Source: Ischnura elegans
Taxonomy: Eukaryota > Arthropoda > Insecta > Odonata > Coenagrionidae
Direction: 5' to 3'
Assembly (NCBI RefSeq): GCF_921293095.1
Contig: NW_025791658.1
Location: 6,386,001-6,450,000, forward strand
DNA length: 64,000 nt
Shown piece after piece: positions 55,340 through 64,000 of this stretch. How positions within the stretch are numbered: position 1 is the first letter of the stretch; every line of letters begins with the position of its first letter. The notes under the pieces are model-generated. The model saw only the letters and a program-made list of their open reading frames with translations. It was not told where the DNA came from and made no database searches. A program made the position numbers and the translations under genes.

Positions 55340-56420
55340 TTCTTTCCGTGCCAAGATTCATGAAAGCAGGAGTGGTAAAACTGTGGTGCTGGCTTCGAAG
55401 TGAAGGGAACTCATTTCCAAAGCAAAAGATTTTAAGCATGTTGTCTCCGGAGAGTTTCCCGGTTACATACGGGAGAAAGATATAAAATCAGGGGGAACGA
55501 AACACGACAAGCTTGAAATGATCGACAGATGGGTATACGATCACTTTGTCGAAGCCAGGAACAGCAATGAGCCGCTGATAATTCGGACTTTACAAGAATA
55601 TCCTATTTATGCGTGATTTCAGCACATATTTCCAGGATTTGAATTCCCTGCTGGTGCTTCATGGGTTGCATCTTTTAAGAAGAGACAAAGAATCGTGCAA
55701 CGTAAATTAACAAAATATGTATCAGCGGGCGAGCAAGCGTGTGCTGAAGAAATATTGCAATCGGCAATGACGTTTCAGAGGCAAACAAAAAGCCCAATCT
55801 CCAAATGTAATAGATTTCGTAATTAATACAGATCAGACCGGGTGTCCGGAGAGGTGGATATAAAGAGAACGCGATCAAGAAAGAGAGAATATTGTTCAGG
55901 TTGCTCTTGGGAGCGTGATCAAAGTAATACACTCATATATAGCGCAGGAAAGCTGATTCCTAAAGTTTTTATTGTGCTTATCAGAACCTGGAGGTGATTT
56001 TGGTCCGCAAGTGAGCCAAGAAACTGGAGAGTGAATTTTTAAATGCTTCTGTTGTGTATTCTAAATCTGGAAAACTTACGACTGTGTTGTATTTCAAATT
56101 TTTCAAAAATATTCTCCGGCCATGTGTTAAAAACAATACATTTTTATTGCTTATTGATTTGTGGGGGACAAAAAAATAGTGTCATTTATGATGAACTATT
56201 TATCGACGGGGAAGGAGAACCGATATACAGCGTAAAAACTATACCACCGAAGTGCACATCCGTAAGCCAACCGTGCTATGTATATTTTTACAAGAAAGTA
56301 AAGCAGTTTATTGCACGAAACCAGAACTGCACCTTCCTCCTTCAAGGGAAAAGAGAGATATTCTCACATGAGGATGGAATAAAAATCCATTCAATCGTGC
56401 ATCATCAGTTGTCCTAACCA
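55340..56420 (+). pseudogene. pogo-like DDE transposase relic
   Basis: Read across several stops and shifts: a DNA-binding part (..KLEMIDRWVYDHFVEARN.., SWVASFKKRQRIVQRKL), INTDQTGC with the first catalytic D at 55831-55833, a LIYSAGKLIPKVFIVL segment, LLLIDLWG with the second D near 56155-56170, then IPPKCTSVSQPC followed by Y where the family has the third D (about 56276). At least three in-frame breaks and the lost third Asp make it dead. It probably encoded the enzyme that recognised the long arms. Confidence 0.75.
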
Positions 56421-57639
56421 GCGTTCAATGATATGCTGAGGTATGCATGATATGCCTCGAAGTTAGTAGAGAATTGAATTGTTTAAAAAAGTTAAGGGGA
56501 ATATGTTTCCTTGAAGATATAAAGAAACACAATGGCGAATGCTCAGGTAGCAGTTTTATAGAAAGAGCATGGTGCTTTTCAATTAATTGCTTTTCTTGTT
56601 TTATTACAATTATCATCCAAATTACTGTAAAGAGGCGAAGTAATAAATAAATAATGAAAAATTGGATAAGGCAGTGACAATTGCAGATTATTCAATTTTA
56701 TATATTTGTGCTTTATCTTATGGAGGTATTTCCTCCAATTCATGGTCCTTTACGCGACAGAGATTTCTCGTGGGCATAAGATCTAATGAAAGCAAGAGAA
56801 AACCGAATAATATCGTGCTACGGGAAAAAGCAAAATAAGTGTAGGAAAATGGGAGTCTGGCGAGGCCATGAAAAAAGAAAAGGGAAGGGACGAGCCGACA
56901 AGCCAAACTAAAAACAGTGCTATCATATGGACATCGACCTCAACAGGTGCAGGCAATGAACCAATTTTAAGTTGGCCGAGTAGTATATTCCAGGTAATTA
57001 AAAGTTCACATGTAACGACAATTCGTTCCCCAGCTTATACAGCTTGTTTAAAATCTCTAGGCACCTAAATACGCGGAAATAAGGACTCTGACAATGAGAG
57101 GAGAGTAAGTTTGTGGGAGGAAAGCATATCTCGCACATCGATCGGTTAGGGCAAGAGGAGTAGGGAATAATGGTCGGCAGGGTGCCCAAAAATGGCTTTA
57201 TGGAGACTTACTATTCCAACAAAAAATATAGATGGTACTTCAACCTCCTATTCAGGTTACTATGTGTTGAAAAACTTCGTTCTAATCGTCTAGCCCTTTA
57301 ACTATTCAGGTGTCGAGGACAAAATTTCTTTCTTCCTTTCCAAAATCCTATTATACACAAAAATTTTGGCCTTTTAACTTTGAACTCAATATCTCCGGTA
57401 TTTCGAAATCGCTTGAATAGGTTCTTGGCAACAAAATACATGCGGCAAAAGTTATTCAGAAAAATAAATTAAGTTATAAGGGCAATGACTTTTCCTGACG
57501 ATTACCAAGGTAAAAATATAGACTACAGGAGAGCAACAACAGTTAGAATAGCGACGTTTAGCACTTGGAATACTCCAAATTGATCATACAGGTAGACGAG
57601 TGAAAATTGTTGTATATTCTAAATACTACAACAGCAGGA
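56421..57639. other. 3' interior of the pogo-like element
   Basis: AT-rich, no supported frame. AGTTGGCCGAGT recurs at about 56970, a partial echo of the tRNA-like module. Confidence 0.4.
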
Positions 57640-57926
57640 ACCTGGGAGACTCTCCAGAGACAACATGCTTAAAATCTTTTGCTTTGGAAATGAGTTCCCT
57701 TCACTTCGAAGCCAGCACCACAGTTTTACCACTCCTGCTTTCATGAATCTTGGCACGGAAAGAATAATTCGAAGTAAGGGTTAGCTAGCGACAAAACTGT
57801 CAGTTTAGGGCTTATTCTCAAACAACAGTCAAGTAAAAAAAATGTAAAACGTCCTAAATGAACAAATTAGAAGAGGATGGAACGGATTACAAAAAATGGA
57901 GGAGGTGGCAGGCTGGAAAAATTTAC

Positions 57927-57997
57927 TCTCACCGAGTCTCGAACCCTGAACTTTCACATCAGAAGCGCGGCACGCTACCACTCGGCCAACTCGCTTT
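57927..57997 (-). repeat. tRNA-like module in the right arm
   Basis: Inverse copy of 55109-55176 within the right arm, differing at very few positions. Confidence 0.5.
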
Positions 57998-59395
57998 TAA
58001 ACAATAGGCGAAATTTTTAAAATTAAATTCAAGGTGACCACATTTTTCAATATTTAAATGCTTTTTTCTCTCAAACCCGGGCGTATTTGGACAAAACCCT
58101 TCAACTGTATTCCTATCTAAGTGTCTACTTTCAAATAAAAAAGGTTTCATCTTCTTTCTTGACATCAGTTAGGCAAAGTCTCCTTGTTAGCGCAAGTTCA
58201 CGTTTTATCACGAGAGCATTTAAGATTTTTGATTAGGCTACACTGCTACACTGCAATGTTTCCCCGAGGAACGAATTTGCGCTAATTGAAATTGCGTTAT
58301 ACGAGACATGGGTGTATGTTAATTGTAAGTTGATGTTATCGATGGCATATCATTCATTTCAGTATGTAATTAGAACAATTTTGATGTTTATTGTGTGATT
58401 TTGTTGTCTGATTTGCTTTAAAGTACAATAATTTCATCCATTTATTTGTAGGTACCAGAGAATTAGTCATTTAGGACTGCCTGTGCTTGTATTATGGGGT
58501 AAATTCCAGTCAATGCAACTTTTGCTCGCTGATTGGAGACATCTAGGAACATTTTTTGTGCCAAAATAGTGTCATTTTCAACGTGACATCTCCCGTTAAG
58601 CTACTGCTAATAATCACAGTGCCAGTGGTTGTAATGCACAAAGTTTGACAAGGCTGAAAAATATCGGTGAAGAGTTATCAGTGTTCCATCGTGATTGAAT
58701 TGGAATAAGTGCTATTACGCTATCGATAAATGTCTAATAGTAGTGAAAAAATTGTCAGTGGCGTGTTAACCTCCATTGTTCACCGTAGATATTACATTTC
58801 TCAATAAAGCTATCAAGATCAAAACTGTGTGTGAAGTTTGTTATTCTATTATTTCAACAAATAGTAGTGAGAAAAGTCACCTGTGTCGGCTAATTTAATG
58901 CTTTAAATCAGTGAATAAATAGTATTATCATCATAACGAGCTCCGTTATTGTAAGTTGTACGTGATGAGTAAAAGAATGTGACAGTGACTTTCAGTTTTT
59001 TATTAGAGTATTTGCCTATTCCCCACATGAGGGTCGTAGCATCAATTTTTGCTGTCGTAACACCCCCTGCCACACGCCTCTTTTAGGCAGCTTGCCGGGT
59101 ATTATATAGATGTAGATGAATTTCAGATGTATTTCATTTTGCAGCATGCACTAAGCGTATTTCCCTACTCCCTAAGGTTGTTTAGGCACCTATGACGTCA
59201 CGCCAAGCCTCGGCAATGCTCGGGTGTCTTCGCGCAGTGGTCGGCTCAGAGAAATTTTTCTCTATTCTTAAGTCAATTTTTTTATTTCTTTTGATGTTGA
59301 ATAGAGAAACAATAGATATTTTTGCAAGCTAATAAATCCATTTTACTTATTCAAAATAGTTTTTAGAGCAATTGACGACCCATGCAAGTTCCCCC

Positions 59396-60041
59396 TTAGG
59401 AATACTGTTGAAGGGTTTTCCATATACGCCCGGAAAAATAAGGTCACGTCGAATTTAATTAAAAATGTCACCTATAGTTTCAAGGTCGATTTGGCCTAGA
59501 TGTAGCTTAACGCATTTTTGTTTCGAAAGACCGAGGTTCGAGACTCGGAGAGAGCAAATTTTTCCAGTCTGCCACTTTCTCCATTTTTTGTAAGCTGCTC
59601 CATCTTCTTCAGATTTGTTGGTTTCATACTTTTAACATTTTTTTTCCTTGACCGCTTTTTGAGAATAAGCCCAACATTGAGATTCATGTCGCTCGCGAAC
59701 CCTTGCTTCGAATTATTCTTTGCGTTGCCAAGGTTCATCCAAGAAGGAGTGATAAAACTGTGGTGCTGGCATCGAAGTGAAGGGAACTTATTTTCAAAGC
59801 AAAAGATTTTAAACATACCGTCTTTCAAGATTTTCCCAGATTCCATGTGGAAGAAATGTATAAAATCAGGGGGAATGAAACTCGACAAGCTTGAAATGGT
59901 CGACAGATGGGTATACGATCGCTTTATCGAAGCCAGGAACAGGAATGAACCGGTGATGACCCGGACTTTACAAGAATATGCTATTTATGCGTGATTTCAG
60001 CACATATCTCCTGAATTTGTATTCCCTGCTAGTGCTTCATG
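59396..60041 (+). pseudogene. pogo-like copy 2: arm and transposase start
   Basis: Resumes copy 2 after the 6.9-kb insertion: the diverged arm with tRNA-like module (59484-59553), then KLDKLEMVDRWVYDRFIEARN and MTRTLQEYAIYA, matching copy 1 near 55500-55615. It is cut at about 60041 by another insertion. Confidence 0.75.
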
Positions 60042-61215
60042 GGTAGGGACATGCAAAAGGTGGGTTTATTTTACAGCCAAAAGTGGTGTTATTTTTTTTT
60101 ACAAAAGCGATGTTATTTTGCCCTGAAATCGGTGTTATTTTAACGGCAAAATAATTGATGCTGATTGAGAGCCATCATTCCAGTGGCCCACCCATTGCCC
60201 TAAATTTAGGATATTGTTGACCAGGAATAATTTAAGTAATAATATACATGGAGCATTGACTGAATTCACCTATTTTACATATTTTATCCTTCGCTTATCC
60301 ATATATCCAGCTCACATAGAGAGGAATTACTTTTAAATTATCTCTAATATCAAATGAAATACTGCTATTGTGATCAAGTTGTCATCTTTTACATTTGTTC
60401 TCTTATCTGTTAACACCGTGCCATAGCAGGAAAGAAATCTTTCTCAGTCCACGTTTGCAGAGGGGATCCAAATTACTAAAAGGCGCTTAGATGCAAACGA
60501 TGTCTCAGACAATTTGAGCTCTTGACAATTTGCTTTAATTATATCAACTGAACCCTGGGAATTTGGCTTTTGTAGTAATGTCTGCAATTCTCCCAACCCC
60601 AACATCAACTTCTCTGTCTCCATTGACCTGAGGCCATGAATTTTTTGTCTGTAAGTCAGGGTTCATGTCTTTAGTCAGCACTTTTTGGGGATCAAAAACT
60701 GAGATCTTTTCAAATATGTACCTATGTTTCTGTTTAGATCTTCTACCATAAGAGAACTAAGTTTGGTTGATGCCTTTTCAGCCATCTGCATAGGTATTAA
60801 CTTTACAGCAGCTGCTTTAGAGGTTGTCTTGTTTTGCAGATGTAATAAGTGGTTTTATCAAAAAAGTACTCTTATGAATATTCTGGAGGCTCATTTTTAA
60901 CTTCCTTAACCCTTTCAAAACGGTGGAGTTCTCTCCTTAGCATGAATTCAGGACTGTGCCCTAAGAGACTCTTCAGTCTTCTCTGTATGGAGCATTTATG
61001 CTGGAAATTTGTTAAGAAGGGTCTTGCGGATAATCACACACTCTCAACACCAACCTTTTTTGATCCTTCCTAGTGGGGATTTCGCATTATCTTATGCTCC
61101 GAGGGTAGTTGGTCTCCCTCCTTTCGCAGTTTATAACCCGAACCAGTGGCATTGGTTCGTTCTTGACTCATGCTTTGTTTATATGAATTAGCTACATTGA
61201 TGATTGTTGCTTGCA
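60042..61215. mobile_element. 1.2-kb insertion in pogo-like copy 2
   Basis: Copy 2 is contiguous with copy 1 on either side of this block, so it is an insertion or replacement. It starts TAGGGACATGC, but no matching inverted end or clear target duplication was found. GGTGTTATTTT words recur near 60090-60145. No known domain. Confidence 0.55.
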
Positions 61216-61400
61216 TGTAAAATGCAGACTTCCAACTTCCTCAAGAAGAGACACCGAATCTTGCAATGTAAAATTAGAAAATATGTGTCAGAGAGCGAGC
61301 AAGGGTCTGCTGAAGAAATATTGCAATGAGCAATGACGTTTAAGAAGCAAGCAAAAAGCCTTATCTCCAAGTATAATTGGGGTTTCGTAATTAATAGGTA
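61216..61400 (+). pseudogene. pogo-like copy 2, continuation
   Basis: Matches copy 1 at about 55668-55825 (FKKRQRI..-like segment with several changes), ending before the first catalytic Asp. The rest of copy 2 is absent; the AGGGTGG MITE copy D follows 45 bp later. Confidence 0.7.
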
Positions 61401-61444
61401 GCAGGATTCGAAGTTTGTTGACGTTACAATAACTGGTTTGGCAA

Positions 61445-61935
61445 TAGGGTGGTTTCCTATTATTTTTTTATTGCCTAAATCGAAATATTATTACTCCTGA
61501 AGTAAGCATTTCACGCTCTTGGATTTTCAAATCAACAAATTCAAAGATTGACAATATCTATTTTTCGCAATTAAACTATTTCGGATTATTATTCCCCTAT
61601 CAAACGAAGGAAACTTTCCGAACTTAGGTATTTTTAATGTGTGATTATTGAGACACGTTTCCCTGAGCTCTGTGTCTCATGCATGCATTGGCTATCTCAG
61701 ACAATGTAAAACTCCTATCTACTCGTATAGAAACTAGGTCCCTGTGACGTCACGTAGAGTGGAATTGCAAGGGCGACAATTTGGCCTTTTTCAAATGAGG
61801 TTAAAATTGACCATTTCTATGCGTCTAAACTGGGAATTATAAAACCAAATAACTTGTATATTATGAATACACTAATGGTGGGTAACGAATCGCAATCAAT
61901 GCATTTAGTTTTCTTTGATGAAGGAAACTACCATA
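61445..61935 (+). mobile_element. AGGGTGG MITE, copy D (internally deleted)
   Basis: Both ends are present, with one change in the right end (CTACCATA). About 160 bp of the family core near the left are missing. TGACGTCA is at 61745-61752. Confidence 0.88.
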
Positions 61936-62380
61936 TTGTTTCAGCCCATTAGTAATTAATTCAGCCCATTAATAGAATCAATGAATACCATATCCTTAGT
62001 AGATGACTTTAAGGTCTTACTAGCCGACTAAGTTAGTCACCCTACTAGCATGCTTTAGTGGAAATCTATGAATATAGCTGAAGGTATATAAAAATTAAAT
62101 TCCCAGTGGACTATTGCTATACCGTCTGCTAACTTCCAACTGAATGGTTAATGTATAAAGGTATAGGCAAAAAGTCACAGGAATATCCTAATAAAAAATA
62201 TATTCTATACAGTCATAAGATATTCTGTTACCAAATGATTCACACTTCCAATTTCTTCCCTAAATTACGGTTGGGCTGCAAAATACTCATATTCAAGGAA
62301 AAAAGAAGTGGCATGGTTTTACCACTTCTGAAGTGGTGGATAAAAATATCGGCATGAAATCTTTGATAACCAGAAAAAAA
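61936..62380. other. No recognisable feature
   Basis: AT-rich. ATTCAGCCCATTA occurs twice at the start. Confidence 0.35.
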
Positions 62381-63640
62381 ACTAGTGTGATCTGGATGCC
62401 CACTATCTGTCATCACTCTTCAGAACTACAACAGCAAATTGCAACACAAGAGGTATTAAAGTTTAGTTGCGCTGTATCTAAGCCGCATTGATTTCCTTTA
62501 TAGAGTTTACTTCTCAATACCATATCATATCCCGTTTTTATCTGTTACTATGTATATTATGACATGATTCACTGTTAAACCTAACCAAGCAAAGTTGCTA
62601 AGCCCACAAAAATAAACGAATAAGACAGTACGTATTTCAAGGTATAGCACCAATTCTGTATTATTCTATTCTGTATTAAATTTCGATCAGAACCCAAGCT
62701 AATGTTTGCACTCACTTCACAGAGGTTAAGTATAAAATACAATCTTACACCCCTCCTCCTATCTTAGCTCTGGTGTAACTGCATGTGATAGCATCCGTTT
62801 CATCATGTTGAGAATGACATTTGAGTGTCGAAAATAAAATTGGTGCTGGAATACTGTATAAAAGCGTAAAAATTACTATTGCCGTTGAATATTTTGACAT
62901 GAGCATCATATTTCTACCAAACCATGCCAAAAACGATTTCATACAGTCATTTCACCGAATTCCACCAAAACGTTTCATAAAAACACAGCCCATAGATAGG
63001 CCTGAAACCTTCATTAACTAGAAAAAAGCTAGCGTGGACAGGATGCCCACTATCATAATTCTTCAGAAGTACAACATCAAACTGTCCCCCTTAAGGTGCT
63101 AAAATTGAGTTGTGCTGTAACTTAGCTGCATTGATTTCTTTTATAGAGTTTAATTCTGAATTCCATATTACATCCTATTCTTTTCAAATTCCAAAGTATT
63201 TTCTGACATAATTCAGTCTTAAACCAAGCTTAGCCAAGTACAGTTGTTAAGCCCACAAAAATAAACAAATAAGGCAGTGGGAGTTTCAAAGTTTAGTGCT
63301 AATTCTGTAAGATAAATAATTTTCGGAACCGAAGCTAATGTTTGCACTCATTTCACTGAGAGGAATTGTAAAATACATTCATACACCCCTCCTCAAATCA
63401 TAGCTCTGTTATAACTGCATGTGATATGGTCTGTTTCATCACGTTAAGAATGACATACCAGTGTCGAAAATAAAGTTGGTGGTGGAGTTGTGAATAAAAT
63501 TGTGAATATTCCATTTGGTGTTGAATATTATAATATGGACATGCCGTATTTATACCAAACGAAGCCGGAAACAATTTCATATAGTCATTTCACCGAATTC
63601 CACCCAAAGGTTTCATACATACACAGCCCCTAGATGTACA
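62381..63640. repeat. 647-bp tandem repeat, about two units
   Basis: GGATGCCCACTATC occurs at about 62394 and 63041, and the sequence in between is repeated with moderate divergence (AGCCCACAAAAATAAAC; GCTAATGTTTGCACTCA; TCATTTCACCGAATTCCACC). The second unit departs from the first after about 63630 and continues into the sequence shared with 1435-1800. Confidence 0.8.
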
Positions 63641-64000
63641 GGCACTGGTATCACATGCTAAGCACCCTTGATGGATGATTAATAATTAGAAATTTATTCC
63701 TAAACACTGGTTGTATAGGATAAACATTGACTAAATTAAGGAGGAGACCTCATACGAATCCTTCACTGCCATAAATGCTGTATGTCACTAAATCCTATAT
63801 GAAATTTTACAAGCCAATGGCCAAACTAGTTAAATAGCGATTGACTTCAGAAGAAAATATTTTACACAAAAAAACTTAAACTATACACAAATGTAAAAAG
63901 AAATGAAAATAATTATAAAAATACATTAAATTTTACATTATTAGAAATCAATAACTATGCAAAAGTGTACTTATATCTTTATAAAGAAAAAAATTCTCCC
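63391..64000. repeat. Right copy of the repeat also present at 241-1800
   Basis: Contiguous counterpart of the left-edge repeat, without the 948-bp element: it carries the single TA of the empty site at about 63584-63587. The match runs to the last base of the window. Confidence 0.85.

Larger units (their letters stand above)
54552..58186 (+). mobile_element. Long-inverted-repeat pogo-like transposon, copy 1
   Basis: 3.6 kb with inverted arms of about 540 bp: left 54552-54620 plus 54985-55455, right 57640-58186. The outermost bases are CAAGGAGACTTTGCC on both sides, with TTA flanks (54549-54551, 58187-58189). Each arm includes a tRNA-like stretch. The interior carries a plus-strand DDE transposase relic. 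A 364-bp MITE splits the left arm; the right arm shows the uninterrupted sequence. Confidence 0.85.
52964..58314 (-). mobile_element. Tigger-type transposon, interrupted
   Basis: The ends CACCCATGTCTCGTATAGCG and, inverted, CACCCATGTCTCGTATAACG are flanked by TA (52962-52963, 58315-58316). The minus strand holds the N-terminal two thirds of a Tigger transposase in pieces. Without the nested 3.6-kb element it would be about 1.7 kb, so most of the catalytic part is deleted. Confidence 0.82.
52491..59395. mobile_element. 6.9-kb inverted-repeat element inserted in pogo-like copy 2
   Basis: The ends GGGGAACTTGTATG and, inverted, GGGGAACTTGCATG are followed by diverged inverted arms of about 240 bp. 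These share GGTGCCTAAACA and a TGACGTCA site at 52678 and 59193. TTAG flanks both sides (52488-52491, 59396-59399), implying a 3-4 bp duplication. Its own DNA is only about 1.5 kb; the rest is the nested Tigger element. The part at 58315-59150 shows no transposase. Confidence 0.7.

Noticed and set aside
60905-60925. TTAACCCTTTC similar to the piggyBac end plus TTAA target
   Set aside because: No inverted partner end and the next bases differ from the piggyBac element; 11 bases can recur by chance.

Overview
The window looks like a gene-poor, transposon-rich piece of an insect (at least arthropod) nuclear genome. The arthropod call rests on split, spliced exons of a ZAD (zinc-finger-associated domain) protein, a C2H2 zinc-finger gene and a THAP-domain relic, set in AT-rich DNA with many nested transposons. 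No bacterial operon, CRISPR array or rRNA is visible. I cannot name the species.

Layout. 0-2 kb: a repeat that recurs at the right edge of the window, interrupted by a 948-bp TA-flanked inverted-repeat element. 4.4-14.6 kb, minus strand: exons of a ZAD gene. Four exons join in phase 0; the zinc fingers are not in the window and would lie left of base 1. The large intron holds two head-to-tail Penelope-like relics, one split by a hAT-like element that itself carries two smaller elements. 16-21 kb: a GC-rich island, a 145-bp hairpin and a two-exon THAP pseudogene with a hAT MITE in its intron. 21.8-24 kb: a 2.1-kb inverted-repeat element built of degenerate short-word arrays. 24.5-28 kb: a 250-bp hAT MITE, a 192-bp hairpin and a 2.4-kb hAT-type element, both hAT elements having perfect 8-bp target duplications. 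28-30 kb: direct repeats of unknown origin.

30.0-38.4 kb: a young Ty3/Gypsy LTR retrotransposon on the minus strand, with 1-kb LTRs, a 4-bp target duplication, gag-protease and RT-RNaseH-integrase frames, and a single frame break at the start of RT. It sits inside an exon-like sequence whose diverged relative is at 48.9-49.05 kb. 38.9-41.9 kb: a piggyBac-type transposon with an apparently intact 611-aa transposase. 42-49 kb: two copies of an abundant 0.65-kb MITE, then two nested inverted-repeat elements with word arrays. 49.8-51.3 kb: a C2H2 zinc-finger gene, minus strand, with two frame breaks. 52.4-61.4 kb: a stack of DNA transposons inserted into one another, five levels deep. 62.4-64 kb: a 647-bp tandem repeat running into the sequence shared with the left edge.

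How it works together. There is no pathway here. The window records insertions into one another and into a few host gene fragments. Only the LTR element and the piggyBac element look recent enough to have been active lately. The host material is the ZAD gene, the zinc-finger gene, the THAP relic and the paired exon-like sequence. All boundaries were read by eye; percentages and counts are approximate.
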